Origin: Duganella sp. BuS-21
GTDB taxonomy: Bacteria > Pseudomonadota > Gammaproteobacteria > Burkholderiales > Burkholderiaceae_D
Direction of reading: 5' to 3'
Assembly: GCA_041874725.1 (NCBI GenBank)
Contig: CP097466.1
Coordinates: forward strand, 5,828,001 to 5,892,000
DNA length: 64,000 nucleotides
Made by a program: the position numbers and the translations under genes. Below the pieces are notes generated by a model. It ran no database searches. It saw only the letters and a list, made by a program, of their open reading frames with translations, and was not told the DNA's origin. Shown here piece after piece: positions 17,776-27,220 of this stretch (positions are counted from its first letter, which is position 1; each line of letters opens with the position of its first letter).

Positions 17776-20628
17776 ATGAAAAAGAAAATACTGGAGACTT
17801 TGGTTCCGCTCGCACTGGCGGCCATGTACGCCCCGGCCGCTCTCGGCCAGGACACCACCAAGGAACAGCCGCCCGCGCCCAACCCGGCGGACGATCCCGG
17901 CACCACCGTGGTGGTCACCGGCTTCCGCTCCAGCCTGCAAAAAGCGCTGAACCTCAAGCAACAGGCGATCGGCGTGCGCGACTCCATCATCGCCGAAGAC
18001 ATCGGCAAGTTCCCCGAGGCCAACGTGGCCGAATCGCTGCAGCGGGTGCCGGGCGTGATCCTGAACCGCGACGAATCGTCGGGCGAAGGCCAGCGCATCT
18101 CGATCCGCGGCCTGCCGACCGAATACTCGGTCACCACCCTGAACGGCGCGCCGGTGAACACCACCTCCACCGCCACCATCGGCTCGGCCGCGCGCGGCTT
18201 CAACTACGACGTCTTCGCCTCCGAGCTGTTCGGCCGGGTCGACTTCTACAAGTCGCCCTTGGCCGAACTGACCGAGGGCGGCCTGGGCGGCGTGGTCGAC
18301 CTGCAAACCCCGCGTCCGTTCGACAACCCCAGGCGCACCATCCGCTACGGCCTGACCGACACCTACAACACCGCCTCCAAGCACAACGACCCGAACGGCT
18401 TCGTGCTGTACTCGAACACCTGGGACCAGTTGGGCTTCCTGATCGGCGCCTCGCACTCGGGCAGCGTCAACACCCGTTCCGGCTTTGAGGCCACCGGCGG
18501 CTACAACAGTTCCTTCAACGGCAGCCAAAGCCCGGTCAAGGGCAACTTCGCGCTGGCATTGGACTTCGACAGCCCGCTGGCCAACCTCGGCGGCTACACC
18601 CGCGACCAGGTGGCGAAAGCCTTCCTGCCGCGCATCTACCGCTTCTACGGTTCGCAAAACGAGCGCACGCGCGACGGCCTGGTCTCCTCGCTGCAATGGA
18701 AAACGCCGACTCTCAACCTCAGCCTGGACACCATGTACTCCAAGCTGGAGAACACCCGCGCGGAGCAGCTGTTCGGCATCCTGGTGCGCAGCACCGCCAC
18801 CACCAACCGCAACGCGCCGGTGGGTGCCTCCGGCAACAACGGCCTGATCCCGCTGAACGTCAAGATCGACCCGGCCACCAACCTGATGACTGGCACTTTC
18901 GGCAACACCACCTACAACGCCGGCGCCGGCTACACCGAGGACGAAACCAAGTTCGGCTACGGCGCCCTGAACGCCAGCTGGAAAGCCAGCCCGAAACTGA
19001 CGCTGAGCGGCCAGGCCAGCCTGAACCAGAGCACCGCCACCAGCGCCACCGGCCAGCTGTCGGGCTACATCTACGGCGCCCAATCGACCATCGACTACGG
19101 CAGCGACCACGTCTACCCGTCGATCTCCTCGCCCACCAGCTACACCGATCCGAACAGCTGGAGCGGCTTCACCATCAGCAGCGGCAAGACCAAGGAAACC
19201 GACAAGGGCAAGCAGGCGCGCGTGGCGGCCGACTGGGACTACGAGCTGCCGGCCGGCTGGACCGGCCACATGAAAACCGGCCTGAGCTACGTCGCCACCA
19301 TCAAGGGCGTGGACAAGCGCAACGGCACTGCCCTGGCCACGGCCAAGTTGAACAGCATCGGCGCGGCCGGCCTGCGCAGCGCCATGACTTCGCAGCTGCC
19401 GATCGACAACCTCGACTTCGGCGCCGGCTGGCCGCACAGCTGGGCCACCTGGAACAGCAGCTACTTCTACGCGCAGTTCGACCCGAACGTCTACAACCCG
19501 GCTTCGGCCTTCACGCCGTCGCAAAGCTTCGCGGCCGAAGAGGACGTCAAGACGGCCTTCGTGCAGTCCGACTTCAAGGGCGAGATCGGCGGGCGCGAGC
19601 TGCGCATCAACGCTGGCGTGCGCTACTCGCGCACCGAAACCAAGATCGACAACTTCAAGCAAAAGGGCACCAGCCTGGTCTACTCGCCGAATCACGAACA
19701 GGGCGAGTACAGCAACATCCTGCCGGCCGTCAGCAGCGCCTTCGATGTCACCGACAGCCTGATCTGGCGCGCCTCGTGGGGCAAGACCATCACCCGCGCC
19801 TCGCTGTCGATCATCGCCGCGCAAACGGTGATCCCGAACCAGTTCGACACCAGTGCCACCTCGGGCAACCCCAACCTGCGTCCGCAGCAGTCGAAGAACC
19901 TCGACACCAGCCTGGAATGGTACTTCCAGCCGGGCAGCATGCTGTCGGCCGCCGTGTTCCAGAAGAAACTGACCGACGCCACCGTCGCCAACACCCGCGT
20001 GGTGACCTTCGGTTCGCTGGGGCTGCCCGACACGGCGCTGGGCCCGCTGTTCCAGGACGCCAACGGCCGCGTCGACCCGAACCTGGCGATGACGCTGCGC
20101 ACCTACACCAACGCCGGCGAGCAAACGCTGAAGGGCTACGAGCTGGCCTACCAGCAGGCCTTCAGCTTCCTGCCGGCGCCATGGAACGGCTTCGGCGCGC
20201 TGGCCAGCTACACCCACATCAACCCGTTCAACAGCGTGCCGTGGGTGACCAACGCCGGCAAGGTGATCGACGTCAACTCGGTGCCGAAGTACGCCTACAG
20301 CACCACGCTGTACTTCGAACAGGGACCATGGGCGGCGCGCATGTCCTACAACTACAAGGACAAGTCGCTGCACGGCGACAGCCCGCGCAACCTCGGCGAT
20401 GACCTGATCCGCTGGCGCGCCGGCCGTGGCTACCTGGACGCCAACATCAGCTACAAGATCAGCGAAAACCTGGAGCTGCGCCTCGACGCCCTCAACTTGA
20501 GCAACACGCTGGCGCACGACTACTTCGAAGACGCCAGCGGTCAATACGGCAGCGGCAAGAAGACCCGTATGGACTATGCGAAGTACGACGGCCGCACCAT
20601 CAAGTTCGGCATCCGGGGGAAACTGTAA
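17776..20628 (+). CDS. TonB-dependent receptor for carbohydrate uptake
   Basis: The 950-residue outer-membrane receptor has a signal peptide (MKKKILETLVPLALAA...ALGQ). A plug domain begins VVVTGFRSSLQKALNLKQ (about 46-63), with DIGKFPEANVAESLQRVPGV and RISIRGLP. A long beta-barrel ends NIKFGIRGKL-like with a terminal Leu. The plug wording matches the Xanthomonas/Caulobacter TonB receptor group that imports plant oligosaccharides. GAGGA at 17766-17770 supports the start at 17776 rather than 17578. It heads the sugar operon: GH105 begins 3 bp after its stop. Import of rhamnogalacturonan-derived oligosaccharides is inferred from the neighbours. Confidence 0.93.
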   Translation: MKKKILETLVPLALAAMYAPAALGQDTTKEQPPAPNPADDPGTTVVVTGFRSSLQKALNLKQQAIGVRDSIIAEDIGKFPEANVAESLQRVPGVILNRDESSGEGQRISIRGLPTEYSVTTLNGAPVNTTSTATIGSAARGFNYDVFASELFGRVDFYKSPLAELTEGGLGGVVDLQTPRPFDNPRRTIRYGLTDTYNTASKHNDPNGFVLYSNTWDQLGFLIGASHSGSVNTRSGFEATGGYNSSFNGSQSPVKGNFALALDFDSPLANLGGYTRDQVAKAFLPRIYRFYGSQNERTRDGLVSSLQWKTPTLNLSLDTMYSKLENTRAEQLFGILVRSTATTNRNAPVGASGNNGLIPLNVKIDPATNLMTGTFGNTTYNAGAGYTEDETKFGYGALNASWKASPKLTLSGQASLNQSTATSATGQLSGYIYGAQSTIDYGSDHVYPSISSPTSYTDPNSWSGFTISSGKTKETDKGKQARVAADWDYELPAGWTGHMKTGLSYVATIKGVDKRNGTALATAKLNSIGAAGLRSAMTSQLPIDNLDFGAGWPHSWATWNSSYFYAQFDPNVYNPASAFTPSQSFAAEEDVKTAFVQSDFKGEIGGRELRINAGVRYSRTETKIDNFKQKGTSLVYSPNHEQGEYSNILPAVSSAFDVTDSLIWRASWGKTITRASLSIIAAQTVIPNQFDTSATSGNPNLRPQQSKNLDTSLEWYFQPGSMLSAAVFQKKLTDATVANTRVVTFGSLGLPDTALGPLFQDANGRVDPNLAMTLRTYTNAGEQTLKGYELAYQQAFSFLPAPWNGFGALASYTHINPFNSVPWVTNAGKVIDVNSVPKYAYSTTLYFEQGPWAARMSYNYKDKSLHGDSPRNLGDDLIRWRAGRGYLDANISYKISENLELRLDALNLSNTLAHDYFEDASGQYGSGKKTRMDYAKYDGRTIKFGIRGKL

Positions 20629-20631
20629 ATC

Positions 20632-21774
20632 ATGATGAAACGACTCTATGCCGCCGCGCTGCTGACTGCCAGCGTGACGGCTAGCCTGGCCGGCTGCGCT
20701 TCGGCGCCGCCGGCGGTCGACACCTCCGAACAGGAGGTGGTCGGCATCATCAACAAGGTCAACAACTACTGGCAGCAGCGCGAATCGCCGAAGCAGTGGG
20801 CGTTCTGGGACATCGCCGCCTACCACACCGGCAATCTCGAGGCCTACCGCATCACCCACAACGCGGCGTGGCGCAAGTACTCGGAGGACTGGGCCGCGCA
20901 CAACAGCTGGCAGGGCGCCAAGTCCACCGACAAGTCGAAATGGAAGTACCAGTACGGCGAGACCGACGAGCATGTGCTGTTCGGCGACTGGCAGATCTGC
21001 TTCCAGACCTATGCGGACCTTTACCAGCTCGATCGCGATCCGAAAAAAATCGCCCGCGCACGCGAGGTGATGGAATACCAGATGAACACCCCCAACAACG
21101 ATTACTGGTGGTGGTCGGACGGCCTGTACATGGTGATGCCGGTGATGACCAAGCTGTATGGCGTCACCGGCAACCGCCAGTACCTCGACAAGCTGCATGC
21201 ATACTTCGAGTACGCCAACAGCATCATGTACGACAAGGACGAGCAGCTGTACTACCGCGACGCGCGCTACGTCTACCCCAAGCACAAAAGCGCCAACGGC
21301 AGGAAGGACTTCTGGTCGCGCGGTGACGGCTGGGTGTTCGCCGGCCTGGCCAAGGTGCTGCAAGACCTGCCGCTGGACGACCCGCACCGCACGGAATTCA
21401 TCGTCAAGTTCCAGGGCATGGCGCAAGCGCTGAAGAAAGCGCAAACGCCGGACGGCTACTGGACCCGCAGCCTGCTCGACGCCGAGCACGCGCCGGGACC
21501 GGAAACCAGCGGCACCGCCTTCTTCGTCTACGGCTACCTGTGGGGTATCAACCACGGCCTGCTGGAGCGCGACGAATACCTGCCGGTGGTGCGCAAGGGC
21601 TGGCACTACCTGAGCAAGACCGCGCTGCAGCCGGACGGCAAAATCGGCTATGTCCAGCCGATCGGCGAGCGCGCCATACCGGGACAGGTGGTGGACCAGA
21701 ACTCGACCACGCCGTTCGGCGTCGGCGCCTACCTGCTGGCATCCTCGGAACTGGTACGCCTGCTGCGCAAATAA
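20632..21774 (+). CDS. GH105 unsaturated (rhamno)galacturonyl hydrolase, lipoprotein
   Basis: The 380-residue protein has a lipobox (SLAGC, Cys near residue 23), so it is membrane-anchored after signal peptidase II cleavage. The (alpha/alpha)6 GH105 core shows WWWSDGLYMVMPVM with the catalytic-region Asp. Other family features are YYRDARYVYP, FWSRGDGWVFAGLAKVL and GTAFFVYGYLWGINHGLL. Family enzymes (YteR, YesR) remove the unsaturated galacturonyl residue left by pectate or rhamnogalacturonan lyases. It follows the TonB receptor by 3 bp and precedes the DUF2264 gene. The ATG at 20632 is followed by a second ATG, and either gives the same signal sequence. Confidence 0.9.
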   Translation: MMKRLYAAALLTASVTASLAGCASAPPAVDTSEQEVVGIINKVNNYWQQRESPKQWAFWDIAAYHTGNLEAYRITHNAAWRKYSEDWAAHNSWQGAKSTDKSKWKYQYGETDEHVLFGDWQICFQTYADLYQLDRDPKKIARAREVMEYQMNTPNNDYWWWSDGLYMVMPVMTKLYGVTGNRQYLDKLHAYFEYANSIMYDKDEQLYYRDARYVYPKHKSANGRKDFWSRGDGWVFAGLAKVLQDLPLDDPHRTEFIVKFQGMAQALKKAQTPDGYWTRSLLDAEHAPGPETSGTAFFVYGYLWGINHGLLERDEYLPVVRKGWHYLSKTALQPDGKIGYVQPIGERAIPGQVVDQNSTTPFGVGAYLLASSELVRLLRK

Positions 21775-21787
21775 TATCGGAGAATAA

Positions 21788-23059
21788 ATGGAACGACGAC
21801 ACTTCATTCGCGCGCTGGCGGCCGGCTCCGCCGCCGGCGGCGTGCTGGCCGTGCAGGCCGCGCAAGGCGCAACGGCGGCAGTAGACATCACAGCCGGCGC
21901 CGAAGCACGCGCGCAACTGGCCGCGCTGGCGCAAAAAATGTCCGAGCCGGTCTTGTCCAACATGGCCGCAGGGACGCTGAAGAAAAACTTCGCCCTCGAA
22001 GTCAGCCCGACCTGGGACGGCCGCGACAAAGGCGTGGCCTACCTCGAATGCTTCGGCCGCCTGATCGCCGGCATCGCTCCCTGGATCGCCCTGCCCGACG
22101 ACGGCACGCCCGAAGGCCGCATCCGCAAACGCCTGCTGCAACAGGCGCTGCAAAGCTACACCAACGCAGTCGACCCGGCCAACCCTGACTACCTGTCATG
22201 GAAAGTCCCCGGCCAGACGCTGGTCGACTCGGCCTACTTCACCAACGCCCTGATGCGCGCACCGAAAGCGCTGTGGGAACCGCTGGACGCCAAAACCAAG
22301 CAGCGCATCATCGCCGAAATCAAATCCCTGCGCCGCATCGAACCGCCCTACATCAACTGGATGCTGTTCGCCGCCATGAACGAAGCGTGGCTGATGTCCA
22401 TCGGCGAGGACTTCGACCCGATGCGCATGAACGTCGCCATCCGCAAGATCAACGAATGGTACGTCGGCGACGGCTGGATCAAGGATGGCGATGCCTTCCA
22501 CTTCGACTACTACAACGCCTTCGTCATGCACCCGATGCTGGTCGAAATCCTCGACGTGCTGGAAGCGAAAAAAGGCGCGTTCTGGAACGGCAAACCGGAA
22601 GAGCTGCGCGCGCAAGCCGTCAAGCGCATGCAGCGCTACGGCGAGCACCTGGAACGCTTCATCTCCACCGACGGCAGCTTCCCGCCGATAGGCCGCTCGC
22701 TGACCTACCGCACCGCCGCCTTCCAGCCCCTGGCCCTGCTGGCGCTGCGCAAGCAGCTGCCGCAAAGCCTGCCCGAAGGCCAGATCCGCGCCGCGCTGCA
22801 AGCGGTGCACAACAGGGTATGGGCGGCGCCGTCCAACTTCACCAAGGACGGCTACCTGACCATCGGCTTCGTCGGCCACCAGCCGGAGCTGGGCGACTGG
22901 TACTCCAACAACGGCAGCATGTACATTGCCGCCGCCAGCCTGCTGCCACTGGGCCTGCCGGCCGGCGACAGCTACTGGACCGCGCCGGCGCAGGACTGGA
23001 CCCAGAAGAAAGCCTTCGCGGGCGCGCGCTTCCCCAAAGACTACCCGGTAAACTACTAA
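21788..23059 (+). CDS. DUF2264 family protein (possible glycoside hydrolase), Tat signal
   Basis: The 423-residue protein begins MERRHFIRALAAGSAAGG, a twin-arginine signal. The body matches DUF2264: RGVAYLECFGRLIAGIAPWI-like wording, PPYINWMLFAAMNEAWLM, WYVGDGWIKDGDAFHFDYYNAFVMHPML, and RYGEHLERFISTDGSFPPIGRS. As I recall, some DUF2264 proteins are now classed as GH154 beta-glucuronidases. The helical, tryptophan-rich sequence fits an (alpha/alpha)6 hydrolase. In this locus it may remove a glucuronosyl or other side-chain residue. The gene is 13 bp after GH105 and abuts GH35 (TAA then ATG), which indicates an operon. Confidence 0.88.
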   Translation: MERRHFIRALAAGSAAGGVLAVQAAQGATAAVDITAGAEARAQLAALAQKMSEPVLSNMAAGTLKKNFALEVSPTWDGRDKGVAYLECFGRLIAGIAPWIALPDDGTPEGRIRKRLLQQALQSYTNAVDPANPDYLSWKVPGQTLVDSAYFTNALMRAPKALWEPLDAKTKQRIIAEIKSLRRIEPPYINWMLFAAMNEAWLMSIGEDFDPMRMNVAIRKINEWYVGDGWIKDGDAFHFDYYNAFVMHPMLVEILDVLEAKKGAFWNGKPEELRAQAVKRMQRYGEHLERFISTDGSFPPIGRSLTYRTAAFQPLALLALRKQLPQSLPEGQIRAALQAVHNRVWAAPSNFTKDGYLTIGFVGHQPELGDWYSNNGSMYIAAASLLPLGLPAGDSYWTAPAQDWTQKKAFAGARFPKDYPVNY

Positions 23060-25429
23060 ATGACGATAAGCTCCGCATCCCGCCGCCGCGTTCTGCGCGG
23101 CGCAGGCGCAGCGGCGGCCGCCGGCGCCATGGGCAGCCTGCTGCTGCCCCTGTCCGCCCAAGCCGCCGTGCGCTTCACCATCAGCGACACCGACTTCCTG
23201 CTCGACGGCCAGCGCCTGCAGATCCGCTGCGGTGAAATGCACTTCGCCCGCGTGCCGCGCGAGTATTGGCGGCACCGCCTGCAAGCCATCAAGGCCATGG
23301 GCTTGAACACGGTGTGCGCCTACCTGTTCTGGAATTACCACGAATGGCGCGAAGGCCGCTACGACTGGCAAGGCCAGCGCGACGCCGCCGAATTCTGCAA
23401 GCTCGCGCAGCAAGAAGGGTTGTGGGTGATTCTGCGTCCCGGCCCCTACGCCTGCGCGGAATGGGAAATGGGCGGCCTGCCATGGTGGCTGCTGAAGCAA
23501 CCGGGCGACGCCTTCCTGCGCACGCGCGACGCCAACTTCGTGCAGCCGGCACGCCGCTACATGAAGGAAGTGGGTCGCGTGCTCGGGCCGCAGCAGATCA
23601 CGCACGGCGGACCTATCCTGATGGTGCAGGTCGAGAACGAGTACGGCTTCTTCGGCGAAGACCTTGAATACATGCGCGAGATGAAACGCATGCTGCTCGA
23701 CGCCGGCTTCGACGTGCCGCTGTTCCAATGCAATCCGACCAATGCGGTGGTCAAGTCGCACATCGACGGCTTGTTCAACGTGGTGAACTTCGGCAGCGAT
23801 CCGGTGGCCGGCTTCAAGGTGCTGGACCAGGTGCAGCAAGGCCCGCGCATGTGCGGCGAATACTACTCCGGCTGGTTCGACACCTGGGGCGCGCCGCACC
23901 GCCGTGGCTCGGCCGCCGGCGCGGTGGCCGACATCCAGGCCATGCTGAAGATGAACGGCTCCTTCAGCCTGTACATGGCGCACGGCGGTACCAGCTTCGG
24001 CCTGTGGGGCGGCTGCGACCGTCCCTTCCGCCCGGACACCAGCAGCTATGACTACGACGCGCCGATCAGCGAAGCCGGATGGACCGGCGAAAAATTCCAG
24101 GCCTACCGCGACGGCATCAAGCCTTTTCTGGCCGCCGGCGAAACGCTGCCGCCGCCACCGCCGGCCAACCCGCTGATCGCCATCGCGCCGTTCGCGCTCA
24201 AGGATTCCTGCTCGGTGCAGGCGGCGCTGCCGGCCGACGCCATCAAGGCCGTCTCGCCGCTGCCGATCGAACAGTACGACATCAGCCGTGGCCTGCTGTC
24301 CTACCGCGTGACGCTGCCCGCCGGCCCGGCCGGCACGCTGGAAGCGGCCAAGGTGCGCGACCTGGCGTGGGTCAGCATCGACGGCAGGCAGGTCGGCACC
24401 ATGGACACACGCCATCGTCGCTTCAGCATCGACCTGCCTGCGCGCAGCCAGCCGGCCACGTTGGAGATTCTGCTGTACACCATCGCGCGCGTGAACTTCG
24501 GCGTCGAAATCCACGACCGCAAAGGCCTGCATGGGCCGGTGCGGCTGAACGGCCAGCCGCTGGAGAACTGGGAAATCCGCGCCATCGATTTCGACGCCGA
24601 CGCCGTGCTGCCGCCGCTGACGTGGAAGACCGGCCGTACCGCAGGCGCCGCGTTCTGGCGCGGCGCCTTCGACGCCGCGCAAACCGGCGACACCTTCCTC
24701 GACATGTCGGCCTGGGGCCAGGGCATCGTCTGGGTCAATGGCCGCTGCCTGGGGCGCTACTGGAGCATCGGGCCGACGCAGACCATGTACCTGCCCGGCC
24801 CGTGGATCCGGCAAGGCCGCAACGAAGTGGTGGTGCTGGACCTGACCGGCCCCCAGCTTGGCGGCGCGCGCATCTGCGGCCTGAAGGCGCCGATTCTAGA
24901 CCGGCTACGTCCCGAGCGGGACCTGGCGCGCCCACCGAGCAAGGTGAAGCCGGCGCTGGACGGCGTCAAGCCGGCGCATGAAGGCGAATTCGCGCGCGGC
25001 GCCGCCGTGCAGGATGTGCTGTTTGCGCAGCCGGTAGCGGGCCGCCAGTTCTGCCTCGAATCGCTGGACGCCTGGGACGGCAAGCAGCATGCCGCCGTGG
25101 CCGAACTGGCGCTGCTGGGCAAGGACGGCAAGCCGCTCAACCAGTCCAACTGGACCATCGCCTACGTCAGCAGCGAGGAAGCCAGCAAGGAGGACGGCGG
25201 CGCCCTCAACGCCATCAACGGCCAGGCCACGGACCACTGGCACACCGCCTACAGCGGCAAGGCCGCCACCGCGCAGGCCAGCAAGCATCCGCACCGCATC
25301 ATCATCGATCTGGGCAAGGAGGACTTGGTCGCCGGCCTGCGCTACACGCCGCGTCAGGGTGCGGAAGGTGTGACCGGCCGCATCAAGCGCTACCGCGCTT
25401 ACGTCGGGCCCCAACTGGTGAAAGGTTAG
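23060..25429 (+). CDS. GH35 beta-galactosidase with C-terminal discoidin-like domain
   Basis: The 789-residue protein starts with a Tat signal (SRRRVLRG, residues 7-14). The GH35 barrel contains GEMHFARVPREYWRHRLQ, RPGPYACAEWEMGGLPWW, and the acid/base Glu194 in VQVENEYGFFG. The nucleophile region is EYYSGWFDTWG, followed by MAHGGTSFGLWGG. Beta-sandwich domains follow (DMSAWGQGIVWVNGRCLGRYW). The last ~140 residues resemble an F5/8-type carbohydrate-binding domain (ESLDAWDG, DHWHTAYSG, HRIIIDLGKED). It should release beta-galactose from pectin side chains in the periplasm. It begins right after the DUF2264 stop, and its own stop overlaps the convergent AraC-type gene by 4 bp. Confidence 0.93.
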   Translation: MTISSASRRRVLRGAGAAAAAGAMGSLLLPLSAQAAVRFTISDTDFLLDGQRLQIRCGEMHFARVPREYWRHRLQAIKAMGLNTVCAYLFWNYHEWREGRYDWQGQRDAAEFCKLAQQEGLWVILRPGPYACAEWEMGGLPWWLLKQPGDAFLRTRDANFVQPARRYMKEVGRVLGPQQITHGGPILMVQVENEYGFFGEDLEYMREMKRMLLDAGFDVPLFQCNPTNAVVKSHIDGLFNVVNFGSDPVAGFKVLDQVQQGPRMCGEYYSGWFDTWGAPHRRGSAAGAVADIQAMLKMNGSFSLYMAHGGTSFGLWGGCDRPFRPDTSSYDYDAPISEAGWTGEKFQAYRDGIKPFLAAGETLPPPPPANPLIAIAPFALKDSCSVQAALPADAIKAVSPLPIEQYDISRGLLSYRVTLPAGPAGTLEAAKVRDLAWVSIDGRQVGTMDTRHRRFSIDLPARSQPATLEILLYTIARVNFGVEIHDRKGLHGPVRLNGQPLENWEIRAIDFDADAVLPPLTWKTGRTAGAAFWRGAFDAAQTGDTFLDMSAWGQGIVWVNGRCLGRYWSIGPTQTMYLPGPWIRQGRNEVVVLDLTGPQLGGARICGLKAPILDRLRPERDLARPPSKVKPALDGVKPAHEGEFARGAAVQDVLFAQPVAGRQFCLESLDAWDGKQHAAVAELALLGKDGKPLNQSNWTIAYVSSEEASKEDGGALNAINGQATDHWHTAYSGKAATAQASKHPHRIIIDLGKEDLVAGLRYTPRQGAEGVTGRIKRYRAYVGPQLVKG

Positions 25430-26196
25430 GCCTCGCCCTTGCGCCCGGCCGCCACCTGACGGTATTGGCTGGGCGTGAGGCCGGTGGTGGCCTTGAACTG
25501 GCGCGTGAAGGCGGAGTGGTCGCCGTAGCCGCAGGCTTGCGCGATTTCGGCCACGCTGGCGGCGCCGTTAAGCATGCGCGAGGCGGCGTCCACGCGCGTC
25601 TGGATAATCATCTGGCGCGGCGTCAGGTGGAAGATACGCAGGAAGTAGCGCTCGATCTGCGCCACCGACATATTCGCGATGCGCGCCAGCTCCGGCAGCT
25701 GCAAGGGCTGGCCGTACTGCTCATGGATCACGTTCACCGCCGCCGCCACCTTGCGGTAGGCCGGATTCTTCTTGTCCGCCATCGCCAGGTCGCGCGAGAT
25801 GCCGGTCAGGCCGATGATGCGGCCCTGCGCATCGCGCAGCGCGGTCTTGCGCGTCAGGCACCAGCCGGGATCGCGGTTGGGATACAGGTGCAGTTCCAGC
25901 TGGTCCTCGATGTCACTGTCGCCGGCCAGCACCGCCATGTCCTGCGCCATATAGGTCTGGCCGAAGGGATGGGCGAACACCTCGGCCGGCGTCTTGCCGA
26001 TCAACGCGGACTTGTGCCGCTGGCCGCAACGCTGGGCCAGCGTCTGGTTGACCACCACATAGCGCCCTTGCCTATCCTTGACGAAGAACACCACATCCGG
26101 CAAGGCGTCGAACAGCCCTTCCGCAAAGAAGGGATCGGCAATGCTTGCGCCCACCGCCCGGCGCACGCTGTCATGGTTGAGGGTATCCTTGTGCAT
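25426..26196 (-). CDS. AraC family regulator with PAS sensor domain
   Basis: The 256-residue protein (start 26196) has an N-terminal PAS domain (LPDVVFFVKDRQGRYVVVNQTLAQRCG and GLTGISRDLAMADKK). Two HTH units follow (LPELARIANMSVAQIERYFLR and VAEIAQACGYGDHSAFTRQFKATTGLTPSQYR). Upstream in-frame ATGs at 26214, 26235 and 26253 are possible; none has a good Shine-Dalgarno, so the exact start is uncertain. It is divergent from the hydroxyproline epimerase gene and probably activates that operon. Its stop codon overlaps that of the GH35 gene tail to tail. Confidence 0.9.
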   Translation of the reverse strand: MHKDTLNHDSVRRAVGASIADPFFAEGLFDALPDVVFFVKDRQGRYVVVNQTLAQRCGQRHKSALIGKTPAEVFAHPFGQTYMAQDMAVLAGDSDIEDQLELHLYPNRDPGWCLTRKTALRDAQGRIIGLTGISRDLAMADKKNPAYRKVAAAVNVIHEQYGQPLQLPELARIANMSVAQIERYFLRIFHLTPRQMIIQTRVDAASRMLNGAASVAEIAQACGYGDHSAFTRQFKATTGLTPSQYRQVAAGRKGEA

Positions 26197-26287
26197 CGCC
26201 CCATTGTGCACCATTATGCAGATTTCGTCACCCATCGTGCGCAGGCGGTGCAAGACATACGCCGTGTCCTGACCTAAGATTTATGGC

Positions 26288-27220
26288 ATGAAAACCATCT
26301 CCATCATCGACTCCCATACCGGCGGCGAACCCACCCGACTGGTGACCGCCGGCGGTCCCGAACTGGGCGCCGGCCCGCTCAACGAACGCGTCGCCCTGCT
26401 GCGCGCCGCGCATGACAACTTCCGCTCCGCCGTGGTGTGCGAGCCGCGCGGCTCGGACGTGCTGGTGGGCGCCCTGCTGTGCGAACCGCACGCGCCCGAT
26501 TGCGTGGCAGGCGTGATCTTCTTCAACAACGTCGGCTACCTGGGCATGTGCGGCCACGGCACCATCGGCCTGGTGGCCTCGCTGGCCTTCATGGGCCGCA
26601 TCGCGCCGGGCCGCCACCGCATCGACACGCCGGTGGGCGTGGTGGAAGCCGAACTGCATGCCGACGGCGGCGTCACGGTGGAAAATGTAGCCTCCTATCG
26701 CAGCCAGAAACAGGTCAGCGTCGAGGTGCCGGGCTATGGCCCGATCAGCGGCGACGTGGCCTACGGCGGCAACTGGTTCTTCCTGGTGTCCGGCCACGGG
26801 CTGGAACTGGGCGTGCACAACGTCGAACAACTGACCGCCTACAGCGTGGCCGTCGGCGATGCGCTGGCCGCCGCCGGCATCACCGGCGACAACGGCGCGC
26901 TGATCGACCACATCGAACTGTTTGCCGATTCTCGCACCGGCGCCGACAGCCAGAGCTTCGTGCTCTGCCCCGGCAAGGCCTACGACCGCTCGCCGTGCGG
27001 CACCGGCACCAGCGCCAAGCTGGCCTGCCTGGCCGCCGACGGCAAGCTGGCCGAAGGCGCGTTGTGGAAGCAGGAAAGCGTGATCGGCAGCGTGTTCGAG
27101 GCCTCCTACCGCCTGCGCGACGGCCAGCTGCTGCCGAGCATACGCGGCAAGGCCTGGGTCAATGCGCAGGCGCAGCTGATCCTCGATCCGAGCGATCCCT
27201 TCGTATGGGGCATACGGTGA
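26288..27220 (+). CDS. lhpA: 4-hydroxyproline 2-epimerase
   Basis: This 310-residue proline-racemase superfamily enzyme interconverts trans-4-hydroxy-L-proline and cis-4-hydroxy-D-proline. The two catalytic cysteines are Cys88 in GMCGHGT and Cys237 in [10 protein letters not shown]. The Cys-Cys pair, with HGT at the first site, fits hydroxyproline epimerase/proline racemase rather than the Thr-containing dehydratases. The opening [13 protein letters not shown] is typical of the epimerase. The next three genes encode a flavin/iron-sulfur dehydrogenase, which supports the assignment. The stop TGA overlaps the GTG start of the next gene. Confidence 0.93.
   Translation: MKTISIIDSHTGGEPTRLVTAGGPELGAGPLNERVALLRAAHDNFRSAVVCEPRGSDVLVGALLCEPHAPDCVAGVIFFNNVGYLGMCGHGTIGLVASLAFMGRIAPGRHRIDTPVGVVEAELHADGGVTVENVASYRSQKQVSVEVPGYGPISGDVAYGGNWFFLVSGHGLELGVHNVEQLTAYSVAVGDALAAAGITGDNGALIDHIELFADSRTGADSQSFVLCPGKAYDRSPCGTGTSAKLACLAADGKLAEGALWKQESVIGSVFEASYRLRDGQLLPSIRGKAWVNAQAQLILDPSDPFVWGIR

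Noticed and set aside
17761..22029. Very long minus-strand open frame opposite the TonB receptor and GH105 genes
   Set aside because: It is the mirror of two clear genes in GC-rich DNA: Arg/Val/Gly/His-rich composition, no domain pattern, and its plus-strand counterparts are certain.
22196..24814. 872-codon minus-strand frame
   Set aside because: Shadow of the DUF2264 and GH35 genes with low-complexity Ala/Gly/Arg/His composition; no recognisable protein features.
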